64,000 nucleotides of DNA from Pictodentalium vernedei (lineage: Eukaryota > Mollusca > Scaphopoda > Dentaliida > Dentaliidae): NCBI GenBank assembly GCA_031216915.1, contig CM062289.1, positions 392,362,674-392,426,673 of the forward strand, read 5' to 3'. A program made the translations under genes and the position numbers. The notes under the pieces are model-generated. The model was not told the DNA's origin and ran no database searches. It worked only from the letters and a program-made list of their open reading frames with translations. Below are positions 1 through 11,192 of the stretch, piece by piece; positions within the stretch are counted from its first letter, which is position 1; every line of letters begins with the position of its first letter.

Positions 1-296
1 ATACTTTTTTTTTTACTTTTATGTGCAGGTTTTGAGGTTTGTCTTTCTTTTCTTCAAAGTGGAGACTTACCTTGTAGCATATTGCCATGGTTCCTATTTT
101 ATGTTAGCATGCTTCTTAGGGGTTATTATTATATTATTTAACCCTTTAACTGCTTATTTTCTTTAATTTTGGACTTTTGTGTGCAGGTTTTGAACCTTTT
201 TTTTTTTTACTCCAGCCACCCCTTTACATTGGCCAGCTGTTGGTGAGCCATGGGGTACTGATACCCCGTCTAGTTTTGTGTTGCCAGGAAATATAC
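1..296. other. T-rich stretch with no recognised gene
   Basis: No coding frame, RNA gene or repeat end is recognisable here. The stretch is T-rich with two similar segments (TTTTGTGTGCAGGTTTTGA-like at about 23-40 and 175-195), which suggests a short internal duplication. It may be the 5' part of the old DIRS relic to the right, but I could not align it convincingly. Confidence 0.4.
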
Positions 297-1154
297 AGGG
301 TTCACACAAAAATGAAAAGTCCTTGAATTTCGGCCCTCTTCATGAAAAGTGCTTGAATTCAGTTTCAACCTTGAAAAGTACTTGAAATCCTGTACAATAC
401 CTTGAATAGTGCTTGAATTTGGCGAAATGGTGGATTGTGATTACTTTGCCAACTTGAGAACCACTATTAAATACAGAAAGTCGCAAACCAATCCTCGGAA
501 ATAAAGCGTAATTTACGCTTCGTCAAAGTACAGTGTTATCCTTGCATAGTGATTAATATGACCCATTTCGCATTCCGTAGTTTTCCCATTCTTCAGCTAA
601 AATGTGGGACATTCTCTTATCACACAGTGTTTGAATGACAATGTACAGGTCAATTTTATCCAATCAGAAAATTGAAACGGCAGCATGTGATCTATTTGCA
701 TACTATCATGTGGCTTACTGTACACACAGGCTGCAATACTATGAAAAGCATCCAATTAAAATGAGCGGTGAATTGTGTTTTGCAAACTGGTTTGTCACAC
801 AAAAGGATAGTTACTGGAAGCAATAATATATCAGAGATTCATCTTGACTTTGTATGAAAATAACAGAGGTATTTGATAATAAATCATTTGAATGTCAAAT
901 TACCACAAACAACCCAACAACTTTGCAAGAAGTTCCGAAAAGTAACCAAAAGGACAGAAATGGGCCTGAATATTACCTGACACACACACTCATTCTTGAA
1001 ATATGCACTGTGTGGAGAGCAGTTATAAAAAAAAAAAACATGTCACAGTTGGTTTCTTAGAATGGAAAAATAGTCCTTGAAAATGAATGACATAGCCCTT
1101 GAAAAGTGCTTGAATGGTGCTTGAATTTCATTTTGCTAAACCTGTACGAACCCT
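297..1154. mobile_element. non-autonomous DNA transposon rich in CTTGAAAAG repeats
   Basis: The element starts AGGGTTCacACA and ends with its complement TGTacGAACCCT. Both ends are packed with diverged copies of a CTTGAAAAGTGCTTGAATTT-type motif (about 318-420 and 1071-1130). The 8-bp flanks are similar but not identical (aaatatac / aaattata), as expected of an aged hAT-type target duplication. The middle has no transposase. A second element of the same style lies at 4395-4682. Assignment to the hAT superfamily is inference from the termini and flank size. Confidence 0.55.
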
Positions 1155-1320
1155 AAATTATAGTTTTTCCCTTGCAGTAAGCAGTATTATTAACTCACCA
1201 ATGAAGTTGTGTGAGCTTATGTGATGACCTGAGACGTGTCGGTGTCAACGCTTGTGTTAAAGTTATTGTAAGAGTCCACTTTGACTTTCTGCTCAGCTAC
1301 TATGCCCCTCATACTGTTTT

Positions 1321-2984
1321 TATACCACCCACTTGAAAAGTGGGCGGTATATAGCATTCATGGTGTCCGTACTTCCGTACTTACGTACGTCCGTACGTCC
1401 GTGACGCTTTGGGGGTACACATCTGCTATCCGCTACTCCTCTTAAACCAGTGGGTGGATTTCATTGAAACTTACAGGCATTCTTTTCTATACATTATAGA
1501 TGTGCACCTCCTATTTTGCTTTCAGGTATTTTTATTTTTTACTCTTTCCCAAAGGGCGAAATGAACTTAGCCAAATTGTTGTGATGCTTTAGGGGGGTAC
1601 ACTCCTGCTATCCGCTACTCCTCTTATACCAGTGGGCGAATTTCATTGAAACTCTCAGACCTTCTTTTATATACATTATAGATGTGCACCTTCTATTCTG
1701 CTTTCAGGTATTTTTATTTTTTCTATCCCATGTGGCAAAATGAACTTAGTACGTCCGTACGTCCATACATCCATTATGCTTTGAGGGGTAAACATCTGCT
1801 ATCCGCTACTCCTCTTAAACCAGTGGGCAGATTTCATTGAAACTTTCAGGCATTCTTTTATATACATTCTAGATGTGCACCTCCTATTTTACTTTCAGGT
1901 ATTTTTTTTTTTACTCTGTCCCAAAGGTCTTAATGAACTTAGCCAAATTGTTGTGATGCTTTGTGGGGGGTACACACCTGCTATCTGCTACTCCTCTTAT
2001 ACCAGTGGGCGAATTTCATTGAAACTCACAGGCATTCTTTTATATAGATTATAGATGTGCATCTCTTATTTTGTTTTCAGGTATTTTTATTTTTTACTCT
2101 TTCTCATGCGTCGAAATGGACTTAGTATGTCTGTACGTCCATACGTTCGTTATGCTGTGAGGGGTACACATCTGCTATCCGCTACTCCTCTTAAACCAGG
2201 GGGCAGATTTCATTGAAACTTTCAGGCATTCTTTTAGGTACATTATAGATGTACACCTCCTATTTTGCTTTCAGGTATTTTTTTTTTACTCTGTCCCAAA
2301 GGTCTTAATGAACTTAGCCAAATTGTTGTGATGCTTTGTGGGGGGTACACACCTGCTATCCGCTACTCCTCTTAAACCGGTGGGCAGATTTCATTGAAAC
2401 TTTCAGGCATTCTTTTATATACATTCTAGATGTGCACCTCTTATTTTACTTTCAGGTATTTTTTTTTTCTCATGCGTCGAAATGGACTTAGTATGTCTGT
2501 ACGTCCATACGTTCGTTATGCTGTGAGGGGTACACATCTGCTATCCGCTACTCCTCTTAAACCAGGGGGCAGATTTCATTGAAACTTTCAGGCATTCTTT
2601 TAGGTACATTATAGATGTACACCTCCTAATTTGCTTTCAGGTATTTTTTTTTAACTCTGTCCCAAAGGTCTTAATGAACTTAGCCAAATTGTTGTGAGAT
2701 GCCTGTTGCGTCTGCTTGAACTCCCTCCCCCCCCCCCCCCCCCCCCCCATACTCTTTGGGAGAGATCTGCGCCCATGCTGTAGGCTAACATGTTTCTTTT
2801 CAGATATTTTCATCTTGCATGCTCTTTGTAATATTTACCCTTTCTCATATTGAAAATTGCTCTCATGTTTTCGGAGAACATACAGATGTGCTGTGTATAT
2901 TAAATACTTTTTTACTGTTGTGAAATGTTTCTTGGTTGGAGTGGGTGATATCTTTAGTGGGCAGTGCTCACAGTAATTCTAGTT
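1321..2984. mobile_element. Helentron/HINE-like non-autonomous element with satellite core
   Basis: It begins with a perfect-looking hairpin (CCACCCACTT...AAGTGGGCGG, 1324-1348). It ends with a subterminal complement of that start (AGTGGGTGATA, about 2938-2950), a small hairpin (GTGGGC-agt-GCTCAC) and the tail AGTAATTCTAGTT. Between them is a tandem array. Start sequence, subterminal inverted repeat, 3' hairpin and tandem core are the hallmarks of Helentron-associated non-autonomous elements. It interrupts or abuts the 5' side of the old DIRS relic. No Rep/helicase is encoded. Confidence 0.5.
1395..2695. repeat. tandem array, seven units of 181-194 bp in two alternating types
   Basis: The anchor CTATCCGCTACTCCT recurs at about 1426, 1608, 1799, 1981, 2175, 2356 and 2541, giving steps of 182, 191, 182, 194, 181 and 185 bp. 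Units alternate: one type carries a GTACGTCC-rich leader and TACACATCTGC, the other carries AGCCAAATTGTTGTGATGC and TACACACCTGC. The real unit is therefore a dimer of about 375 bp. A run of about 22 C (2727-2748) follows. Confidence 0.85.
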
Positions 2985-3439
2985 TTCATTGACGTTGTTT
3001 ACATTGACAATGTCCTCGGATATAGGTAGTATTTTATATTCTCTTACTGTAGAATTACGGTAGGATACAGGGATTATTATTCCAGTAGTGTAGCTCAATA
3101 AATTTGGATTTTGTCCACACTTAGGCTCTTTCGGGATGCCTTTGGGCTCTTAATGTTCCCTTTGGGAACTTGGGCATTTTTTTCAAAAAATATTTTGAAT
3201 TTAATTTTGATCACTATTATTCATGTATCTTAATTATATATTTTGTTGTGGAGTTTTGGAGGACTGATATCGACTTTAGTCGATGCACTCCTGCGGACTC
3301 TTGTCATACTTGTGTTCACTGTGATGACTAATGTGTTGGAGACGGGTGTCATGGTATGTTGTTGGCAGTGAGGTTCTGAGGCCAGGCCTCTCACCGCATT
3401 TTAATTCATTTTTTCAGTTTCTATTTCAGAGGAACATAA

Positions 3440-6400
3440 ACATGGTGATGATAATGTGACACCCATCCAAGTGTGTTACCGTCGTCGCCCTCCGTTGAGC
3501 AAATAAAGCTAGCTGCAATGCTCAGGATTTGCAAGGGATGAGGCCTCTAATTAGTGTTCTTAATCTCTTGCAAGCAGATAGCTTGACAGGTGAAGCGGTT
3601 ACTCCGTCCATGGGAGCCGTGACATCGGGTAAGTCTGTTACGGTCAAAGGAAGTGTAGATGTGGGTAGAGCGGGCACTTAAATATAGATAGCTCACCCAG
3701 CGACGACGGAAATAGGGAGGATGTCAGCAAGTTTCTTGTTGGGAGGCTCGGCAAGGTCTAATAGACCGCGAGCGGGAGAGGTCCCTCTCAAACCTAACAA
3801 CATTTGGGGCCAAATGTTGTTATGAGAAACTTGCATGAGCTGGAGCATACGTCCGCCCACCACTCGGGACGCTCTGTCTTGTCTGCAGCAGAGGTCGACT
3901 TCAGTCACGGCTTCCGCTGCTACGTTTCAGAAGCCGAAATGAAGTATTCTTGTTGGGAGGCTTGGCAAAGTCGATGAGGCCACGAGCAGGAGAGGTCCCT
4001 TTCTAACCCAACAACATTTGGGGCCAAATGTTGTTATGAGAAACTTGCACGAGATGGAGCATATGTCTCCTCGCCGCTCGGGACGCTCTGTCTAGTCAGC
4101 AGCCAGTGTCACCTTCAGTCATGGCTTCCTCCACTACGTTATTAAAGCACACACGACAGCAGACTAGTTACCCGACATCAGATATCCAGTCAGCTGCACG
4201 AAGACGGAGCCATTCTTCGCCCCTGAAGTCGGACCATCTGATAGCAAGCGATCTGAGGCATCGAACAATGGGATGCTCGGAGAAGAGATCTATCTCCGGA
4301 TCTTCATCCCAGGAGCAACAAGCGATGGAAAAACAGAAGACCGCTGCTCCTCAAGCCTCGAGAATGAACTTGCTGTCGCAGTTGCACAGCGATTCAGGGT
4401 TCCCGCAGGCCTGGAAAAGCCTTGAATTTCAAAAATGAAATTCAAGGCCTTGAAAAGTCTTGATTTGGCTCCCTGTGCCTGGAAAAGCCTTGAAAAATGA
4501 AGCATTGCGTGCTGAGTTGAGATGAATGGAATACGTCTGAGACGGTTCGAGTGGTTCAACTACGATAAGCCTGGAAAAACCTTGAATTTAACTTTCTATT
4601 AGCCTTGAAACTCCTTGAATTTGGGGTGTATATAGCCTGGAAAAGCCTGGAATTTCATGTCGGGTCAGGTGCAGGAACCCTGCTATTAGCAGCATCCCAG
4701 CTAATGCAAGAGCAGTCTCCAGTGTGAAGCTGTCGGACGGTGCTGGGTCGGTCCGGTCCACTGTGCATGTAGAAGAAGCCAGAAGTTTCCCTACCAGACA
4801 CTTTGGTAGATCTGGGGGTCAGATCTCCATTTGGAGAACCATCTCCGTTCCGTTAACAGTCGGGGTCGACTGTGTTTGTTGTGAGAAACCATATTGAGGC
4901 GGAACATGCATCGAAACGTTCCTTCCACACTGCAGTAGGGGCCGACGGCAGGTTATGGCTTCTACTTACATGGAAGCACACAAAAGAAAATTAGTCTAGA
5001 AGTTACTCTGCGAGATATGGTCAGATCGTGAGTGCAGAGCATTTTTTCGTCCTGTTAACAGTCGGGGACAACTGTTTTGTGTTGTAAGAAACTTCAATGA
5101 GGAAGAGCATCCGTCCTATGTGATGAGTCGGGATGCTTCTTCCGCACTTCAGCAGGGGTTGGCTTTGGTTACGGCTTCTTCTTCTTACATTTCCATGGAT
5201 ATGCACGATAAGGGATAGATGCAAGTTTCTAACTGAACGCTCAGCGTGGTCTGGAGCAAACTGCAAGCTGGAGATCATTTTCCTTTCCGTCAGCAGTCGG
5301 GGTTGACTGTTATTGGTGCGAGAAACTTTAGTGAGTTGGGACGCCCGTTCATGCTGACGGTTCGGGACAACGCTTCTTTCACACTGCAGCTGGATTTGGT
5401 TGCAGCTATGGCATCTTCCCTTGCTTCTTTAATGAAGCACGTTGACCACAGACTAGCTATCTGACTTTGCAGGTTCGGGTTGGTAGCTAGTCGTCTGAAA
5501 CTGATACTACCATTTAACAAGACTCTGAGGGTGAGCTGTCAGATGGTGCTGCATTGGTCCAGTCATCCGTTCAGTCGGATGGAGTTGATCATATTTGCGG
5601 ATGGAGCATTTGGATAGTGAAAGGGATATGGAGTGTGAGTCTCCATCTCTCACAGAAGGGCACTTTAAGACTTTGAAAAGTCTTAAGCTCTTAAGAATAT
5701 TGTTCCATCTGAATATAAGTTTGCCTTTAGAAGAACAGGCCGGGGATGTAAATATGTTCCTACCTGCATCATTTGATGTATGCTCGGAAATAATGGAATG
5801 TGCTATTTTATTGAAAAGAGCAATCTGGGCGCAATGTCCTAAGCTGATCACCTTACCGGAACTATGGCACAATATCTCAATGGGAAGATATATGTGAATG
5901 TGGTTCCTCGATAAGAGTTCTTTCCAGGGCAGTCATGTATGTCACATACAACTCCGCATGGACGGAATTTGGAGTTGATAATACAGGATGCTGCCCTTGC
6001 GTCGTCATCACTTATAGATGACAAGGTGAAAAGCTCACTGAGTCCCTCCGGTTACCGGAAATATACTATTTGACGACAAGCTTGCGTTGGTATAGGAGCA
6101 GGCTACAAGAAGCTTCCAGTGCTCTGCTTTTGAAGTCGCTGTCTCATCACCACACTTCAGCAGACCAGGGTAAGCGAGGCCATTCTGCTTCTAAGAAAGC
6201 ATCAAGAGAATGTCTCGCGAGGGAGATACCCCTCTTATATTTACCCCGGAGGTCGTCATTATAGCAATTCGGAAAAGGGGCATATGTCTGATCATGGCTA
6301 TGGATCAGACTCCCCTAGGCCGTCGATTAACGGAAGGTATCCATGAGAGACTGGAAGTTAATCATGGAAATTCCTGTCAGAGAGTCTCTACAAGTAAAGG

Positions 6401-6620
6401 TAAAACTCTCTTATTGGAGGGATTTATTGAGATCGACGAGACGAGCTGTCGGTGGGAGAACGTAGTTTCTCCTTCCATAACCTTCATAAGTCGTACAGGT
6501 GATGGATATGATCTCTATTGTTTATCCTTGGATGGAAGGTTATCAACTTCACAAGAACTGGACGTTAATAACGGAAGTTCCTTCAAAGAGAGTTGCTCTT
6601 AATAGAGGTTAAGGCTCTCT
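3440..6620 (+). pseudogene. DIRS gag relic with amplified segments (copy 0)
   Basis: Short stretches match the gag of the young copies: TTTCTATTTCAGAGGAAC near 3420, GCGAGCGGGAGAGGTCCCTCTC near 3768, the ACAACATTTGGGGCCAAATGTTGT dyad at 3797 and 4010, and gagatcGACGAGACGAGCTGTCGG near 6430. The last marks the Arg-rich gag end and the start of the RT frame. Every reading frame is broken by many stops. Gag segments are repeated in tandem. The unit with CGGGACGCTCTGTCT appears at 3869 and 4079, and a CAGTCGGGGtcgACTG unit appears at about 4858, 5061 and 5294. It codes for nothing intact. Its value is as a fossil of a non-autonomous DIRS lineage whose gag region expanded while RT and YR were lost. 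Confidence 0.65.
4395..4682. mobile_element. 288-bp CTTGAAAAG-type MITE inside the gag relic
   Basis: It has 13-bp inverted termini, CAGGGTTCCcGCA and TGCaGGAACCCTG. The inside is made of GCCTGGAAAAGCCTTGAATTT-like repeats in both orientations. The flanks reunite into a gag-like string (ttgcacagc-gatt / ctatt-agcagcatccc), so this is an insertion into DIRS copy 0. The near match gcgatt/gctatt at the two edges may be the decayed target duplication. It is related in style to the element at 297-1154. Confidence 0.65.
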
Positions 6621-7490
6621 TATTAAGGGAACAATTGAGGTCTTCGAGAATAGATTTCGGTAAATCCACTTGTGGTAGGTTATCAGCCTCGCAATAAAGT
6701 GGATAATATTGCTGAAGATCAGTGGATGAGAATAGTCTCGGCAGGTTGGCGGCTATCAGCCAGAGCAAGCTCCACTTACAAGATATATTCGTGGGAGAAT
6801 CTTCCAAGAAAGGCTTTCCTTCTGGAGGTCCAAGCTCCTATTGAAGAAAAGCATTAGATGTCGTCGTAATTATTCTCCAGTTTTTTTATACTCACCTGTT
6901 TCTCATCCTGTATCAGGAAGGATAGTGCATAGATAGGCTGAGATATTCCTTGGCAGCAAGGCATTTATGTCATTGTGGATGCCATGGTAGCCTTATGTAC
7001 GGTTACAGCGGTCTTTTGGGAATTATAGCTGTTAGGAAAATGGCTTGTCATTCCCTAATTGCGTGACGATGAATAAATCACTAATTTCACCGAGATGTCG
7101 GTCTTGACGGAGAAGAAGACTTCTAGTTGCGTTAGGCTCTGACTGCTGTCTTTTGGGAATAAAGCCGAAAAGAAGTACTGTGCTTTTCGGTTTGTTTTTT
7201 TCCCAGGTGTCATAGACTTAAGTCTTATTGTTTACACAATTGTAGTCTAACTACAATTATGAGCGAGATTTTTTCAGTATTACGCAGTGACATAACTGAA
7301 TTAAAAATCTCTTGAGACTGCGGTCTATAATATTGGGAATTTAGGGCTGTTTATTTAACGGTTTTTCATTCCCTACCTTGTGTGATGATAGTTGTAAGTC
7401 TCCAGTCAGTGAGCCTTCAGGGTCGCAGTGTACACCAATATATCTGTCTTATCAGCTTTATTGTCTTCACGTATACAAGCAAGGAAATAA

Positions 7491-7711
7491 GCAGACTGAC
7501 ATCTGCAAAATGAGGTCCCCAGAGGGTGAATTTAGCAATGCTACCCTGCACAGCAGGGTAGCATCACTAAATTTACCCTCTGTGAACCTCAATCGGAATC
7601 ATGGTCTCAAAACTAAACAGAAAGAGATACCCAGAGGATAAACTGGCCCACTATGGGATAGCATAATCAAATTCACCCTCTGGGGACCTCATTTTGCAAA
7701 TGTCAGACTGC
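7491..7711. mobile_element. 221-bp MITE with about 43-bp inverted termini and TAA flanks
   Basis: The left end GCAGACTGACATCTGCAAAA pairs with the right end TTTTGCAAATGTCAGACTGC, and pairing continues through AATGAGGTCCCCAGAGGGTG. A second internal inverted pair (GCTACCCTGC / GCAGGGTAGC) lies in the left half. Both edges are flanked by TAA, the target duplication typical of PIF/Harbinger MITEs. The superfamily is inference. No transposase is encoded. Confidence 0.65.
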
Positions 7712-9247
7712 TAATTTTCAGGCCTGTACATATAGGAAGACCTTTAGCTGCTTAGCTAGGCTGAGTTTGTTGTTCTATAGGACATCATACCGTTTGTTAG
7801 AGGGGGTTATTCTCTCCCAACCGGTATGGTTTTGTTGTGAATTATTATGAAAATATGGTGTATTTGTTATGACTAACACAAGAATGATTCAAGTAATGCG
7901 GGTGAGGGGTTCGATATGAAATGTTCATCGAATCCCCCCTCCCCACCGCCAATGTGTTAAGAGGTGATTACAGGACAGGACGTAGTTTCCTTCCCGCAAG
8001 CCTCGTATGCATTTAAGTATTTACATGCCTTTCATGGCTTATTGATTGGCGGCTGGGTCGTGTTCTATGGCAACCTCATGAGCACATTCACTTTTTAGTT
8101 GACTTGTTTCCTGTGGTTGTTTGTAGAAAGTCATATACGAGCATATGATTCATTATCAATAAATTGCTAGCCTTTGTGTACCATTTTGTCTGACAAGTAA
8201 GTTAACTGGTATTCTGATTATTACATGCGAGATTCAAGGCTCGCATACATAATACGTGTTTATTAGGCGGACGCTTTATTGTATGTTATGGACCTCAGAA
8301 AAAATAATTATTTTGGGGTTGTCCGTGACGAGTCTGTAAATCATAGCTTGATCCATTTCTAAATCCAGGTTATATAGTTTCAGTACACATTTTACATGGA
8401 AATTGAATGGAGATTTCTATGTATTCCAGTACATGTATATTCGTACGTCTGGGAGTATTATTTTTGGAATTAATTGTACACCTGAATGGTCACCTGTGGG
8501 TGCCTTGGAAGCGTGTTTTCTCTCCAGAGACCGTTCATTGATATTTTTTGAACAAGTGTATTTTGTATATATTTATCACCGTTTTTTTTACCTATGTACG
8601 TATGCCAACTCCGGTATTCGTTAAGAAGCGTGCAATTAATTACCGGGATCGCCACTATAGCCTCGGCTTCTGAAGTGGCGTGAAGCACCTATTTTATTAA
8701 TAATAATAATTAATATCTGGGTTCCTGTTCGACGAATATATATTGTTAATTGGTACCGCTTTTACTGATTCCAGAGCGCTCCCCTCTTTGTTTTTGAAGA
8801 AGATTCCTTCAAAAAGGGGGGGAAGGGTGGATTTCTTTAAATCTCCTCCGGCTCTATAGCATGTAACTATGAGGGAAGCTGTTTTGTCTGTAGATTATAT
8901 TGAATGCTGGATACAGCTTGTTTTATTATTGTATTTGGCGTGGTTTGTAGGGGTTAACCTCTCACTCTCGAATACGCCATCCTAATTTATGGGGCTTAGT
9001 TCGAACTAGCCTTTAAAATTGGGAACTCATTACACCTAATTAGCATATTCATTCATGCTAAGAATAAGGAATTACTGGAATTTGACTCCTTATTTATGAT
9101 ATGTCTTCGCTATTATTGTATAGAGACATACATGTACTTCCTTTTAAATTTAATTTCCTTTCACCTTGGATTGCAGGCATGGGAACTATGTTGATCTGCT
9201 AATTCTGAAGTCCTAGGCCTTCCGCCTTTTTACGATTCAGCTATTTT

Positions 9248-9323
9248 GGACCATTGGTTTATAGTATAAAAATATAAATTTAAAAGTAATTTGTATATTT
9301 TTTATACTTACCAATGGCTCAGA
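9248..9323. repeat. internal complementary region of DIRS copy 0
   Basis: This near-palindrome runs from GGACCATTGGTTTATAG to TTATACTTACCAATGGCTC. Its right half is the complement of the element's own right terminus (CCATTGGTAAGTATAAAAAA at about 9877-9897). Its left half should be the complement of the lost left terminus. The arrangement matches that of copies 1-5. Confidence 0.75.
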
Positions 9324-9389
9324 TGGGTATGGCCCTGCCATGAGTGGGCACTCAAACCTCCCTGCTGAGTTATTATGTAGTACTCTCTT

Positions 9390-9917
9390 CTACAAAGAAT
9401 GATGTTGGTGCCATTTCTGGTCCCTTCCTAATGGCTGCGCATGCACGGAGAGTAAAAGTATGGAGGACCAGATAGGACTTTTAATTTTTGATTTTGCAAG
9501 CAAATTTTTTTTTTTAGCTGCGACTAGCAGCTCTATAAGTGGCAGTGTCGGTCGGTCTGTCGGTCGGTCTGTGACCAACGAGTTTGTCTGTGACCAACCA
9601 GTTTCAAAACTCAATAACTTTTGAAATACTCGATGGAATGACTTTATATTTGGCATGTAAGTGTATCTCATTGATGTCTAGCCACTGTTCAATGCATGTG
9701 TTGTTCCAAATATTTTTCTTGGAGTTATGGCCCTTGATGAACTTAGAATTTTGTGAGATTGCACCACCCATCGCAGCTATGGCGTCGATGTCGCAATTTT
9801 TGGGGGGGTGGGGGGAGGGGTTCAAAATTTGTGTTTGGCCCTTGATAACTTTGAGTTTGCAGCAGCTAGTCTGGGCCATTGGTAAGTATAAAAAATAAAC
9901 AAATTACTTTAAATTTA
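9390..9917 (+). repeat. right inverted terminal repeat of DIRS copy 0, split by an insertion
   Basis: The repeat runs AGAATGATGTTGGTGCCATTTC, then a GCGCATGCAC motif, GTATGGAGGACC and GATTTTGCAAGCAAATTTT. It is interrupted from 9518 to about 9802. It resumes with GGGGTTCAAAATTTGTGTTTGGCCC and ends with the CCATTGGTAAGTATAAA terminus. The two halves align with the uninterrupted right repeat of the young copies. Confidence 0.7.
9518..9802. mobile_element. about 285-bp insertion in the DIRS copy 0 terminal repeat, HINE-like
   Basis: It starts AGCTGCGACTAGCAGCT (a small hairpin) directly after a T run. It carries the complement TCGCAGCT some 27 bases before its right edge. That subterminal inverted repeat and the T/T insertion context resemble small Helentron-type elements. 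The element also holds short GTCGGTCGGTCT repeats. It codes for nothing. The empty-site structure is seen in the other DIRS right repeats. Class assignment is tentative. Confidence 0.45.
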
Positions 9918-10600
9918 TCATATTTTTTCGATTTTTAGAGTGTTTTTACATTGTTAGACTTGTTTGTCAGTGTGGACTTAGAAAATTTCTGACCTGTTTT
10001 GCTGTACATGTACATGACCTGACATTTTTTGCAGATTTGTAATAAACCTAGATTTATTGCAAGCCATACCTTGGTGAGCTAATGGGGATGGACACCTCCC
10101 CCTCCCCCTTCCCCCTCCCCCTTGTTAACCAGTAATCTTGCAAAAAATTTAATCAATCACATATTTTTTCACAGAGCTCACAGAGCTCTGTCAAACAAGA
10201 TGCAATTGGTTAACACCATGGAGATACAGGAGTAAAGTAATATTGTTAAGCAAAGAGGAATAAAATACAAAAGGTATCTTTGTATAACTTTGTTTAAAGT
10301 ATAACTGAAAACTAGATCATATAATGGCTTTAATATTTCTGCAATCAGCATCCTTTATGTTTGTAGAGAGGCTGTAGGCACAACGGCCATAATCTTGGAG
10401 CCTAATTATTGTACTGCTGAAATTAGTGTTGTGTATTTATTGCTTTAATTGATGGAAGCTTAAAAATATCCCCTTTTTCCATGAAATCTTGCTCTCAGGG
10501 ATGCACAATGTCCAGTGATGTAAATAACTTGTAAGATAATCATATAAACATTTACACAGCACCACAGGCCTACATATATTCTGTGTTTCGGTGAGCATAT
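9918..10600. other. AT-rich non-coding stretch
   Basis: No gene, repeat end or RNA gene is recognised. The stretch contains a CCCCCT-rich patch at about 10098-10122. Confidence 0.5.
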
Positions 10601-10612
10601 CCAGGAAGTTGA

Positions 10613-11013
10613 GTGGTGCGGTGGCATCGCGGTAACCGGTTCTCGTCAGATCACTGAAGTTAAGTAACATCGATCACTGTTAGTGGTTGGATGGGTGACC
10701 ATTTCTGTGACTGATTCGCGCTTCCACGTTGTGTAGGTGGGCAAGGCACTTAACCCTGATTGCCTACATGGGGGGCAAATGACGCTGTGTACTAAGGCGT
10801 ACTGCACGTCGATGGTGCGCATGTCTTCAACCAATGTAACCCTGCCTGTGCTGCCGAGTTACGATGTTGGAGATCTGACAGCTGCTTGTCGTTGCACGGT
10901 GGTTCTTTCCGGGTACTCCGGCTTCCTCCACCCGTAAAACAGTCAAGATCATGTTTAGCCATGGTGCATAAGTATGTGACCTTAAACATCAATAAATAAA
11001 TAATAAATAAATA
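10613..11013 (+). mobile_element. 5S-rRNA-derived SINE (SINE3 type)
   Basis: The head (about 10613-10710) is recognisably 5S rRNA: CCGGTTCTCGTCaGATCACt, GAAGTTAAGtAAC and TTGGATGGGtGACC correspond to the conserved core and the internal pol III control region of animal 5S genes. A non-5S body follows (GGGCAAGGCACTTAACCCTGA near 10740). The tail is an AATAAATAAATA repeat. It is bounded by a 12-bp target duplication, CCAGGaAGTTGA at 10601-10612 and CCAGGtAGTTGA at 11014-11025. That proves insertion by target-primed reverse transcription and excludes a genuine 5S gene. Confidence 0.9.
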
Positions 11014-11192
11014 CCAGGTAGTTGAAATTAGCAGTTGGGAATAAAATTCAGAGCTGCACAGTGCACCGAACATACCGTTCAGTCTGATATTGGTATCGGT
11101 GTCATGAAAGTGATACCATTCTGATATATATATATATATCACCATCAAAATACCTATTTTAAACCTGACATATCAGTACCATCCAGCTTTAA

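Larger units (their letters stand above)
2985..9917 (+). mobile_element. DIRS copy 0: old, divergent, internally deleted DIRS relic
   Basis: From about 2985 the sequence aligns by eye with the 5' leader of the young DIRS copies (TTGTTTACATTG, TTTTGTCCACACTTAGGCT), then with their gag. Near its right end it has an internal complementary region (9248-9323) and a right inverted terminal repeat ending at about 9917 with CCATTGGTAAGTATAAAAAA. No RT palm motif (YxDD) or YR signature is found, so the RT/YR block is deleted. The left terminus is not seen. Its complement in the internal region predicts a left end of the type TTTTTATACTATAAACCAATGG, which I could not find in the window. Confidence 0.75.

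Noticed and set aside
297..1154. Short frames at 635-826 and 854-1060 as genes
   Set aside because: They lie inside a non-autonomous transposon, are short, and resemble no known protein.
1395..2695. CRISPR-like array because of regularly spaced repeats
   Set aside because: The units are directly adjacent with no unique spacers, the unit is about 190 bp, and the genome is animal.
7140..7270. Small hairpins (CCGAAAAG...CTTTTCGG; TTGTAGTCTAACTACAA) as terminators or ncRNA
   Set aside because: Short stems of this kind are common by chance in AT-rich DNA, and nothing nearby needs them.
10613..10710. Possible 5S rRNA gene
   Set aside because: The match stops inside the 5S sequence, continues into a SINE body with an AATAAATA tail, and is flanked by a target duplication.
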